13,326 nt of DNA from UBA4661 sp002405405 (GTDB lineage Bacteria; Bacteroidota; Ignavibacteria; Kapaibacteriales; UBA4661). This document shows positions 1 to 6,804 of the stretch, piece after piece. Numbering within the stretch: the stretch's first letter is position 1; every line of letters starts with the position of its first letter. The DNA lies in contig DAIUAL010000083.1 of assembly GCA_036847245.1 (NCBI GenBank), forward strand, positions 1 to 13,326, read 5' to 3'. Position numbers and translations under genes: made by a program. The notes under the pieces are model-generated. The model made no database searches and had not been told where the DNA came from. It saw nothing but the letters and a program-made list of their open reading frames with translations.

Positions 1-477
1 AACATTCTTACCTTTCTTACGTCGGATATAGTTAAGCTTACGAACCTCACAGTTCTGTATCTCGGTGGTAATCTACTGACCTCGTTGCCGGCGGGGATAG
101 AGAAGCTCACAAAGCTGAAAGATTTGCATCTCAGCTCCAACCAACTGACCGTATTGCCGACAGGGATTGAGAAGCTGACGAACCTGACATGGCTGTGGCT
201 CGGCTTTAACAAGCTGACCGTATTACCGGCAGGAATAGGGAAGCTGACGAATTTAACAGTGTTGGATCTCAGCAACAACAAACTGACCATGTTACCTGCG
301 GAGATAGGGAAACTGACGAACCTTAAAGGATTGGTTCTCCCCGACAACCAACTGACCATGTTACCTGCGGAGATAGGAAAACTGACAAATCTGGGAGTGT
401 TGGATCTCCGTGGGAACAACATAGTAGAGATACCGAAAGAGATCCTGGCTTTGCCCAATGTGAATATTAGCAAGTAG
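1..477 (+). CDS. Leucine-rich-repeat protein, 3' part (5' end beyond window)
   Basis: The frame is open from base 1 to the TAG at 475-477, giving 158 visible residues; the gene starts left of the window. A TTG at 85 is only an internal leucine codon. The visible part is almost entirely leucine-rich repeats of 23 residues with the pattern TNLxxLxLxxNxLTxLPAxIxKL. Five full units follow a degenerate first one, and a last unit breaks off into a short tail (PKEILALPNVNISK) that looks like a C-terminal cap. Such repeats form a curved solenoid used for protein binding. The upstream part (signal peptide, Roc-GTPase or other effector domain) is not visible, so location and partner are unknown. At DNA level the units are 69-bp tandem repeats, two of them nearly identical. 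The gene converges on mlaE with a 53-bp gap and no clear terminator between them. LRR assignment is certain, function is not. Confidence 0.9.
   Translation, partial: NILTFLTSDIVKLTNLTVLYLGGNLLTSLPAGIEKLTKLKDLHLSSNQLTVLPTGIEKLTNLTWLWLGFNKLTVLPAGIGKLTNLTVLDLSNNKLTMLPAEIGKLTNLKGLVLPDNQLTMLPAEIGKLTNLGVLDLRGNNIVEIPKEILALPNVNISK
281..389 (+). repeat. Near-identical 69-bp tandem copies within the LRR gene
   Basis: The block beginning AACTGACCATGTTACCTGCG at 281 recurs at 350, exactly 69 bases (23 codons) later. Only two differences occur over about 40 bases (one in the G/A run, one near the end). A more diverged copy of the same block begins near 212. The phase equals one LRR unit, so recombination between copies would add or remove whole repeats without breaking the frame. 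Confidence 0.8.
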
Positions 478-530
478 GGATTCTCATTTTTTTAACTAAG
501 GACGATACATGACGGCACACAAGACTACAC

Positions 531-1310
531 CTACATGAACAACCCAAAGACGGCATCAAGAATCAAGATAGTCGCCGCAGAAAGTGTAAAGGAACGCACT
601 GTACTTTTACCCACACCCTCTGCACCGCCATCGGTCGCATAGCCCACATAGCACCCGATGAGTGATGTTGTTCCACCAAAGACCGCGCACTTGGTAATGC
701 CGATCATGATTTCCCACATCGAGAAAAATCGCTGAATAGAATCGAAGAAAAACTTTGCTGAAAAGCCGAACTTAAAGCTCGTCAAAGCAAAGGCACCGAA
801 GATTGCCACCAAGTTCGAGAAGACCGCAAGAATCGGCATCATAGTTAATGCCGCTATGACACGAGGCATCGAAAGATAACGGTTTTTGTCGATTGCCATC
901 ATGCCCAGTGCATCGATCTGCTCAGACACCTGCATCGTACCGATTTGTGCCGTCATTGCCGCACCCACACGCCCTGCAATTACCAGTGCAGTCAGTACCG
1001 GTGTTAGCTCCGTGAAAACAACTGTTGCAATAGAGCCGCCAATAAAAGGTCCTGCAATACCGATCAGATTAAACTTTGCGAAGAGATTGGTTGCTTGCAA
1101 TGCGGCAATAGCCCCCGTAAATGCTCCAATAAAAACAACTAATGGCAAGGACTCTGCACCCACAACACTCATCTGCTCGACGACTAAACGTCTATCACGG
1201 ATAATACGTGGGATGTATCGAAATACTGCCCCTAAGAGCAGAATAATCGAACCAAGCTCTTGAAAAAAACGAAGAATCCCTGAACCAAGAGCAGTAAAAA
1301 ATGAGCGCAT
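531..1310 (-). CDS. mlaE: MlaE-family ABC transporter permease (lipid transport)
   Basis: This is the inner-membrane permease of an Mla/Mce-type ABC system that moves phospholipids between the inner and outer membranes. The 259 residues match the usual family length of about 260. Visible features are a hydrophobic N-terminal part (about 17-32), the ESLPLVVFIGAFTGAIAALQ segment (53-72), the family core VFTELTPVLTALVIAGRVGAAM (98-119), the signature IGTMQVSEQIDAL (123-135), and further membrane segments at about 155-178, 200-222 and 240-258. The frame stays open upstream to 1583, but those 91 extra residues are low-complexity, cysteine-rich and unlike the family, so I chose the ATG at 1308-1310, preceded by a weak AAGG. 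The partner ATPase (MlaF) and the MCE-domain protein (MlaD), often encoded just downstream, are absent: the next gene is the convergent LRR gene. Family assignment is firm. The transported lipid is inferred. Confidence 0.93.
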   Translation of the reverse strand: MRSFFTALGSGILRFFQELGSIILLLGAVFRYIPRIIRDRRLVVEQMSVVGAESLPLVVFIGAFTGAIAALQATNLFAKFNLIGIAGPFIGGSIATVVFTELTPVLTALVIAGRVGAAMTAQIGTMQVSEQIDALGMMAIDKNRYLSMPRVIAALTMMPILAVFSNLVAIFGAFALTSFKFGFSAKFFFDSIQRFFSMWEIMIGITKCAVFGGTTSLIGCYVGYATDGGAEGVGKSTVRSFTLSAATILILDAVFGLFM

Positions 1311-1336
1311 GACATGCCTTGTGAAAAAACGAGAAG

Positions 1337-1352
1337 AACTATCGTGATAGTT
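1337..1352. promoter_or_regulatory. Inverted repeat, possible operator upstream of mlaE
   Basis: AACTATCGTGATAGTT consists of two perfect 7-base arms around a 2-base centre. It lies 27-42 bases upstream of the mlaE start codon, a plausible place for a repressor site. No protein is known to bind it; the role is inferred from symmetry and position only. Confidence 0.35.
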
Positions 1353-1484
1353 GCAGAAGAATAACCTATCGACAAAATAATAAACCCTGCAATGTGTCAA
1401 GACACCAAAGTTAAAGAGCTCACTCACCTTCCTCCACACCGGACTCCGTAGCCCTCCTTCATCAAGGTTAGCTTGATCATTCTT

Positions 1485-1513
1485 TTGACAACATTCTCTG
1501 TCATCATACTTTG
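1485..1513 (+). promoter_or_regulatory. Candidate Bacteroidota-type promoter for proB
   Basis: TTTTG (ending at 1487) is followed after 19 bases by TACTTTG (1507-1513). This resembles the known Bacteroidota pattern TTTG-N17-23-TAnnTTTG, with the -7 box one base short. The same upstream element also reads TTGACA (1485-1490). It would give a leader of roughly 140 bases before the proB start. Consensus match only. Confidence 0.3.
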
Positions 1514-1659
1514 TCATACTGTCTTCAAAGTTCCACAAAAAAAATCTGTGTAAGTTTTGCGTGGGAATCCATTGAAAAACCACAATTTCGCTTCGGTGTT
1601 CTCTTCGGATATGCTCTTCACAGATCTTCTTTCAACAGTATCATGTACTACTCATAGCA

Positions 1660-2766
1660 ATGCCTATGAAAAAAAAGTTATCTCAACACATTATCGTCAT
1701 CAAAATTGGAACGAATGTTCTTGCCCAAAGCAATCATTTGCTCAATCATGATATCATGCAGTCCCTAGTTGAGCAGATTGCACGACTTCGCGAACAAGGC
1801 GCAAAAATCGTCCTCGTATCATCCGGTGCAGTAGGAGCAGGGCGTGGCTCGATTGTACTCCCCAAAAGTATGGATACCGTTACCCAACGTCAAATCTTTG
1901 CATCGGTCGGGCAAATCGAACTTCTCAATGTCTATCGAAATTTCTTCGCTAAGCATGATATCCCTTGCGCGCAAGTCTTGGTAACCAAAGAAGATTTCCG
2001 CGATCGCCGACACTATCTTAATATGCGGAATTGCTTTGTCGGTTTATTGGGTCAGGATATTATTCCTATCGTCAATGAAAACGATGTCGTATCTGTTACC
2101 GAATTGATGTTCACGGATAATGACGAACTATCCGGTTTACTTGCTTCGATGCTTCGCGCCAAACGCCTGATTATCTTAACCAATGTCGATGGTGTGTATG
2201 ATGGCAATCCCAAACTTGCAACCTCGAAGGTTATTCCCCTTATCATACCGAGCGCAGCTTTAAGTAAAGATCAATGGTCAAACATCATTTCGCCGGAGAA
2301 ATCGCAGTTCGGGCGTGGTGGCATGATTACCAAAGCAGGTATTGCAGAAAAACTCGCGACAGAAGGTATTGCCGTGCATATTGCCAATGGCTTGCGCACT
2401 GATATTATGTTGGATATTGTCAGTGGTAAGCGAGTCGGAACAACCTTCGTTCCGCATGACGAAACATCGGGTGTCAAACGGTGGATATCGCACTCTGAAG
2501 GACATGAAAAAGCAACGATTACCATCAATGCCGGAGCACGCTCCGCTCTTATCTCCGGCAATAATGCGGCAAGTGTTCTGCCTGTGGGAATTACCGCTAT
2601 TGATGGTAACTTTGACAAAGGTGATATCATCAAAATCATTGATGAACAGAGCAAACCCATTGGTTATGGTATGGCACAATATGGCTCTGCCAAAGCCCGC
2701 GAAGTGATGGGTAAACAGCGCCAGAAACCGCTTATCCACTATGATTATCTTGTGCTTAAACGCTAA
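1660..2766 (+). CDS. proB: Glutamate 5-kinase with C-terminal PUA domain
   Basis: ProB phosphorylates L-glutamate with ATP to glutamate 5-phosphate, the first and usually feedback-controlled step of proline synthesis in the cytoplasm. The 368 residues match the E. coli enzyme (367) end to end. The amino-acid kinase domain covers about 9-255. It shows the N-terminal VIKIGTNVL strand with Lys15, the SSGAVGAGRG loop (54-63), VNENDVVS (138-145), DNDELSGLLA (153-162) and the GRGGMITK segment (218-225). A PUA domain follows at about 273-350. Starts at 1660 and 1666 (Met1, Met3) are both possible; neither has a clear Shine-Dalgarno sequence. proA, which often accompanies proB, is not in the window. 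The peptidase and ribE follow on the same strand after 113 and 63 bases with no terminator seen between them, so a shared transcript is possible. Confidence 0.96.
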   Translation: MPMKKKLSQHIIVIKIGTNVLAQSNHLLNHDIMQSLVEQIARLREQGAKIVLVSSGAVGAGRGSIVLPKSMDTVTQRQIFASVGQIELLNVYRNFFAKHDIPCAQVLVTKEDFRDRRHYLNMRNCFVGLLGQDIIPIVNENDVVSVTELMFTDNDELSGLLASMLRAKRLIILTNVDGVYDGNPKLATSKVIPLIIPSAALSKDQWSNIISPEKSQFGRGGMITKAGIAEKLATEGIAVHIANGLRTDIMLDIVSGKRVGTTFVPHDETSGVKRWISHSEGHEKATITINAGARSALISGNNAASVLPVGITAIDGNFDKGDIIKIIDEQSKPIGYGMAQYGSAKAREVMGKQRQKPLIHYDYLVLKR

Positions 2767-2879
2767 GAATTTCTACAGTCTCATTCTGCAGGTACACAGG
2801 ATGTAGCTCATTGCAGAACTCAATCGCATCAAACTCTTTCATATCGTTTCCCTCTTTTTCTTCACATTCTCTTTCATAT

Positions 2880-5057
2880 ATGCACAAATCACTTCTTTTG
2901 TTTCGCATAGCACGACATGCTATGCACTCTATTGTAGCAGGAACATTCATGCTGACAACATCGTTGACCATGTCTGCACAAACTGCCCCACAAGCAGTTT
3001 TTACAGGAAAATATCCGACCACGAAAAAAGTGGAACAATCCGATGAGTATTTCGGTACAAAAGTTTCCGACCCGTATCGCTGGCTCGAAAATGATCGTGC
3101 TCCCGAAACAGAGCAATGGGTTGAAGAACAAAACAAAGTAACCTTCAGCTATCTGGAAAAAATTCCTTTCCGCGAGCAACTCAAAAAACGTTTGACGGAG
3201 ATTTGGAATTACCCCAAATACAGCTCGCCCTCGAAAAAAGCAGGCATGTATTTCTTCTCGAAAAATGATGGCTTGCAGAACCAAAGCGTCCTCTACATGC
3301 AAACCTCGCTCTCTGCCGAGCCGCAAGTATTACTCGACCCCAACAAGCTTTCCAACGATGGCACTGCCGCACTTGCTTCGACATCAATCTCGAAAGATGG
3401 TAAATACTTAGGGTATGGCGTTCAGCGCAGCGGCTCTGACTGGACAGAGTTTTATGTCATGGAAATTGCCACACGCAAGGTTCTTGCCGATCACATTGAA
3501 TGGGCGAAATTCTCCGGCATTTCATGGCGTGGTGATGGCTTCTTCTATAGTCGCTATGATGCACCGAAAGACAAGAATAAGGCATACTCCGTCAAGAATG
3601 AATATCACAAAGTGTATTACCATAAAGTCGGCACCCCGCAAAGTACAGATGTCCTCGTGTACGAGGATAAAGACCATGCCCAACGTAACCATAGCGTCTA
3701 TCTTGATGACAATGAAGAGTATGCTTTTTTGAATATCTCCGAAGGTACGAGTGGTAATGCCCTATGGTTCAAAAAAGCCAATGACATGAATGCAAAATTC
3801 TCTCCACTTGTTGCAGGATTTCAAGATGATATTTCTGTGATCGAAGTTGTCAATGGCAAGTTTTATTGCTTTACCAATATCGGTGCACCGAACAATCGCG
3901 TGGTATTAATCGACCCTAATAATCCTGATCGCTCTGCATGGAAAGAAATTATTCCCGAAGCCAAAGAGAATCTCCAAAGCGCGACGATTGCCGGAGGAAA
4001 AATCTTTTTGAATTACCTGAAAGATGCTTCTACCAAAATTTATATCCATAATCTTGATGGCTCGCGTGATGGTGAAGTAGCACTACCCGGCATCTGCTCG
4101 GCAGGTGGCTTTGGTGGCGAGATGAATGAAACAGAACTCTTTTACACTGTGTCTTCCTATACTCTGCCACCAACGATTTATCGTTTTGATGTGAAAACAA
4201 AAACATCAACGATTTTCCGTAAAACAGAAGTAAAACTCAACACCGATGATTATGTCACTGAGCAACATTTCTTTACAAGTAAAGATGGTGCACGTGTACC
4301 AATGTTTATTATTCACAAAAAAGGCATTGCGCTTAATGGTAAAAATCCAACACTGCTCTATGGCTATGGTGGCTTTCAGATTAGTATGACACCGGGCTTT
4401 AGCATTACGAACATGGCATGGTTGGAGCAAGGTGGTATCTATGTCGTGGTGAATCTTCGTGGTGGCACAGAGTATGGTGAAGCATGGCATGAAGCAGGCA
4501 CCAAACTCAAAAAACAAAATGTGTTTAATGATTTCATCGGCGCGGCAGAATACTTGATTGCCAAGCAATATACATCGAGCGCATACTTAGCAATCAATGG
4601 CGGATCGAATGGTGGTTTACTTGTTGGTGCGGTCATGACACAACGTCCGGACTTGATGCGCGTAGCAATACCCGAAGTTGGCGTTCTCGACATGTTGCGC
4701 TACCATCGCTTTACGATTGGTTGGGCATGGGCAGGTGATTATGGTCGCTCAGATGATAACAAAGAAATGTTTGAATATCTCTACAAGTACTCGCCGATTC
4801 ATGCTCTCAAAAATGGCACGGCATATCCTGCCACAATGGTCATGACTGCCGATCATGATGATCGTGTTGTTCCGGCACATTCATTCAAATTTGCGGCAAC
4901 CTTACAAGCGGCTCATACCGGCACGAATCCTGTACTGATCCGCATCGATGCAAAAGCAGGACATGGCGCAGGCAAGCCAACAGCAAAGGTGATTGAAGCC
5001 AAAGCGGACTTCTTTGCGTTCATCTGGTGGAATATGGGCTTCACGCCGAAATGGTAA
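2880..5057 (+). CDS. Prolyl oligopeptidase (S9A family), probably exported
   Basis: This serine endopeptidase cleaves short peptides after proline. I chose the ATG at 2880 (725 residues) over an in-frame TTG at 2811, because it puts a normal signal peptide first: basic HKS...RIAR, a hydrophobic stretch (about 17-32) and a likely cleavage after SAQ near residue 34. An internal Met at residue 15 is an alternative. The rest is the seven-bladed propeller (about 50-450) and the alpha/beta-hydrolase domain. The catalytic triad is complete: Ser576 in NGGSNGG, Asp660 in TADHDDRVVP, and His695 in AKAGHGAG. Arg662, two residues after the Asp, matches the substrate-binding arginine of the family. NLRGGTEYGEAWH (about 525-537) and GWAWAGDYG (about 614-622) are further S9A signatures. 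Length fits periplasmic family members. The role is probably periplasmic peptide breakdown. No functional link to proB or ribE is evident. Confidence 0.95.
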   Translation: MHKSLLLFRIARHAMHSIVAGTFMLTTSLTMSAQTAPQAVFTGKYPTTKKVEQSDEYFGTKVSDPYRWLENDRAPETEQWVEEQNKVTFSYLEKIPFREQLKKRLTEIWNYPKYSSPSKKAGMYFFSKNDGLQNQSVLYMQTSLSAEPQVLLDPNKLSNDGTAALASTSISKDGKYLGYGVQRSGSDWTEFYVMEIATRKVLADHIEWAKFSGISWRGDGFFYSRYDAPKDKNKAYSVKNEYHKVYYHKVGTPQSTDVLVYEDKDHAQRNHSVYLDDNEEYAFLNISEGTSGNALWFKKANDMNAKFSPLVAGFQDDISVIEVVNGKFYCFTNIGAPNNRVVLIDPNNPDRSAWKEIIPEAKENLQSATIAGGKIFLNYLKDASTKIYIHNLDGSRDGEVALPGICSAGGFGGEMNETELFYTVSSYTLPPTIYRFDVKTKTSTIFRKTEVKLNTDDYVTEQHFFTSKDGARVPMFIIHKKGIALNGKNPTLLYGYGGFQISMTPGFSITNMAWLEQGGIYVVVNLRGGTEYGEAWHEAGTKLKKQNVFNDFIGAAEYLIAKQYTSSAYLAINGGSNGGLLVGAVMTQRPDLMRVAIPEVGVLDMLRYHRFTIGWAWAGDYGRSDDNKEMFEYLYKYSPIHALKNGTAYPATMVMTADHDDRVVPAHSFKFAATLQAAHTGTNPVLIRIDAKAGHGAGKPTAKVIEAKADFFAFIWWNMGFTPKW

Positions 5058-5120
5058 TTCTTCAGTATTCTGCTCATAGCTTCCGATTTTCATACCTTCT
5101 TTTATACTTCTCTATCTTCT

Positions 5121-5780
5121 ATGTTCACAGGTCTTGTCGAAGAAATGGGCATCATTCGTGCCGTGCGTCCGCAGGGTGGCGGCTATCGTATCACCGTCGG
5201 AGCAAGTACCATTATGAATGATGTTAAGGTCGATGACTCCATTTCCATTAATGGCGTTTGCCAAACGGTTGTCGCTTGTACACCGACTCAGTTTGACGTA
5301 GAAGCCGTTGAAGAAACGATGAAGAAAACAACCTTTGCGCAACTTCGCGTGGGGCAGTATGTTAATCTGGAACGTGCCATGCAACTCGGTGCGCGCATGG
5401 GTGGGCATATTGTACAAGGGCATGTTGATTGCCGTGCAGAGGTCGTTACCATTCAAGAATTGGGAACAAGTTGGATGCTCACGGTTCGTGTACCGGAGCA
5501 CTATACACGCTATATCGTGCCGGTAGGTTCGATTTGCATTCATGGTGTGAGTTTGACGGTAGCCGACATACAAGATACGCTTGTTACGGTTGCCGTCATT
5601 CCCCACACATGGCGTGTAACAGTCCTGCACAGCCTGACCGTGGGAGCGCATGTTAATATCGAATGTGATATTCTTGGCAAATACATCGAAAAACTTCTTG
5701 CAAGTCGCATGGCATCTTCTTCCGAAGAACTCTCTTCATCAAAAATGACTCCCGAATGGCTTGTAGGCTTGGGGTATTAA
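5121..5780 (+). CDS. ribE: Riboflavin synthase, alpha chain
   Basis: The enzyme converts two molecules of 6,7-dimethyl-8-ribityllumazine into riboflavin and a pyrimidinedione that is recycled; it works as a cytoplasmic trimer. The 219 residues begin with the diagnostic MFTGLVEE and consist of two similar lumazine-binding halves (about 1-97 and 98-192). Paired motifs show the duplication: INGVCQTV (43-50) with IHGVSLTV (140-147), and VNLERAM (81-87) with VNIECDILGKYIEK (178-191). GGHIVQGHVD (94-103) marks the junction. The last 25 residues are a Ser/Glu-rich tail outside the usual core. No other rib gene is nearby and I see no FMN riboswitch fold in the 63 bases before the start, so regulation by FMN at this locus is not supported. 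No Shine-Dalgarno sequence precedes the ATG. A strong terminator follows. Some naming schemes call this gene ribC. Confidence 0.96.
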   Translation: MFTGLVEEMGIIRAVRPQGGGYRITVGASTIMNDVKVDDSISINGVCQTVVACTPTQFDVEAVEETMKKTTFAQLRVGQYVNLERAMQLGARMGGHIVQGHVDCRAEVVTIQELGTSWMLTVRVPEHYTRYIVPVGSICIHGVSLTVADIQDTLVTVAVIPHTWRVTVLHSLTVGAHVNIECDILGKYIEKLLASRMASSSEELSSSKMTPEWLVGLGY

Positions 5781-5801
5781 TAACACAATATGTCGTACAT
5801 G

Positions 5802-5840
5802 AAACAGGGTTTGAAGAGGATATCTTCAAACCCTGTTTTT
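5802..5840 (+). terminator. Rho-independent terminator after ribE
   Basis: The arms AAACAGGGTTTGAAGA (5802-5817) and TCTTCAAACCCTGTTT (5823-5838) are perfectly complementary over 16 bases around the 5-base loop GGATA, and the transcript continues into a T run (TTTTTGTTT). It lies 22 bases after the ribE stop and closes the proB-peptidase-ribE stretch. Confidence 0.92.
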
Positions 5841-6245
5841 GTTTATCTAAATACAATTACTACATTTTTTTTCTATTACATGAAAAATGCTGTAACTTGA
5901 ATTGTTAATGAAGTGTTAGCATTTTTGTTTGTGCAATAGAAAAAAATGCTCATCGCGCAGAAAGTTATGTGCATATACTGCTTGTCTTGCAAATCTAGTT
6001 CTCGCAAAAAAGCGTTCGTACCCTTGTGGGGAAATGCTCAGTGCATAAAAAAACTTCGCGTGTGCGTATCCTTCTTTTCACAACCAAAAAATTTTACACA
6101 AATTTTTACTGGGAGGTCTTATGGCAGTATAGAGCTATACGTAGCCGCGTTATCGTTCGTGCGGTTTAGTTGGAAATAGTAACGAGAAGCAAAGCGTAAC
6201 AGCGTAAATAATTTTAATAATTCTCAACTTTTTTCTAAAAATCAA
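5841..6245. other. AT-rich intergenic region, no convincing gene
   Basis: About 400 bases lie between the ribE terminator and the lipoprotein start. A 77-codon frame at 5946-6179 has no recognisable features and poor composition, so I do not call it. I find no tRNA or other RNA signature. The visible structures are a strong Shine-Dalgarno sequence (GGGAGG, 6111-6116) before ATG GCA GTA TAG (6121-6132), which encodes only three residues, and a small inverted repeat at 6127-6140. The last 60 bases before 6246 are very AT-rich, as expected of a promoter region. Confidence 0.6.
6127..6140. promoter_or_regulatory. Small inverted repeat upstream of the lipoprotein gene
   Basis: GTATAGAGCTATAC has two perfect 6-base arms around a 2-base centre, about 106 bases before the lipoprotein ATG. 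It overlaps the end of a three-codon reading frame that has a good ribosome site. It could be a regulator site or chance symmetry. Confidence 0.25.
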
Positions 6246-6781
6246 ATGACAAAACAAAAATTTCGACACAGAGTACTCTCTCTCTCTCTCTAGCGTTCGT
6301 TGGTTGTACAAGTAACCAAGTTCTTGTCGATGAGTCGCATGATCAATCTTTAGGCAGAACTGAAAAGGTTACCAGTGGTGATTTGGCAACTGCTACAGAA
6401 CAATACTATTTAGACAGAAACAATGTAGATAAAGATCTTACGGAACTTGAGGTGGTTGCAGAGGATATGGCAAGTGGAAAAGTTGCAGGAGAAAGAACTT
6501 TAGATCAATCATCTATGAGTGTGATAAAAAAAGTTGTACGAGAGCATAGGTCAAAAATTAAAGATCCGAATCGAGAGTGGACAGTTGAAGATGTAAGAAA
6601 GATGATTCGTACAAGAAATATTTCGGAAAAAGGTAAAAAACATATTGCAGGGTGTCATACCTTTTCCAAAAGTTGTTTTCCAAGAGTTGACCCTATACAT
6701 TGCTATTACTATGTAGATGGTAAAGAAGTAAACGCGCTAGTTTACTATGCTAGAAGCATAGAAGATTACCTTACTTGTTAA
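6246..6781 (+). CDS. Putative phase-variable lipoprotein, out of frame (OFF) in this sequence
   Basis: The ATG at 6246 opens a lipoprotein signal peptide (MTKQKFRHRVLSLSL), but translation meets TAG at 6291-6293 immediately after a (CT)8 tract. One frame over, the sequence reads on as LAFVGC, a textbook lipobox, with the lipid-accepting Cys at 6305-6307, then 158 mature residues to the TAA at 6779-6781. That frame has no usable start of its own before a TTG at 6383, which lies beyond the lipobox; it is closed upstream by TAA at 6236. One CT unit fewer or two more would join the parts; one more would stop at 6313. The mature protein is charged, rich in Lys, Glu and Asp, with four cysteines in its last 45 residues (CHTFSKSC, HCYYY, terminal C). 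I recognise no family. It would be membrane-anchored and exported. A 23-base gap leads to the next gene. An indel error or a decayed gene are the alternatives. Confidence 0.75.
6276..6291 (+). repeat. (CT)8 microsatellite inside the lipoprotein signal sequence
   Basis: Bases 6276-6291 are eight uninterrupted CT units. The tract sits exactly where the reading frame of the start codon and that of the lipoprotein body must be joined. It encodes alternating Leu-Ser in all useful phases, so length changes keep the hydrophobic character of the signal peptide. Dinucleotide slippage by strand mispairing is a known switch mechanism; that it acts here is inferred. Confidence 0.9.
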
Positions 6782-6791
6782 CTAAAATCTT

Positions 6792-6796
6792 AGGAG
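6792..6796 (+). promoter_or_regulatory. Shine-Dalgarno site deciding the start at 6805
   Basis: AGGAG ends 8 bases before the ATG at 6805-6807. It supports this short, gap-truncated 5' fragment as a genuine gene start in the 23-base space after the lipoprotein stop. Confidence 0.75.
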
Positions 6797-6804
6797 TTTC
6801 GATA

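Larger units (their letters stand above)
1311..1659. other. Divergent intergenic region between mlaE and proB
   Basis: About 350 bases separate the divergent mlaE and proB starts. I see no gene here. The open extension of the mlaE frame to 1583 has no family similarity, and a 64-codon plus-strand frame at 1557-1751 runs into proB in another phase. The region holds an inverted repeat at 1337-1352 and a promoter-like pair at 1485-1513 facing proB. Promoters for both genes must lie here if neither is read through from elsewhere. Confidence 0.7.

Noticed and set aside
1311..1583. 91-residue N-terminal extension of MlaE
   Set aside because: The frame is open by chance; the extension is unlike the family, and the ATG at 1310 gives the standard length.
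2271..2739. Long antisense ORFs over proB, and similar ones over the peptidase, ribE, purB and aconitase
   Set aside because: Shadows of strongly coding genes with no independent protein features.
2784..2818. 7-base inverted repeat TTCTGCA...TGCAGAA between proB and the peptidase
   Set aside because: Short stem with a 21-base loop and no T run; not a convincing terminator.
2811..2879. TTG start adding 23 residues to the prolyl oligopeptidase
   Set aside because: The added residues would precede a good signal peptide that begins at the ATG at 2880.
5058..5120. Possible FMN riboswitch before ribE
   Set aside because: Only 63 bases are available and no conserved RFN elements are seen.
5946..6179. 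77-codon plus-strand ORF in the spacer before the lipoprotein gene
   Set aside because: No recognisable motif, no ribosome site, and a composition typical of translated spacer.
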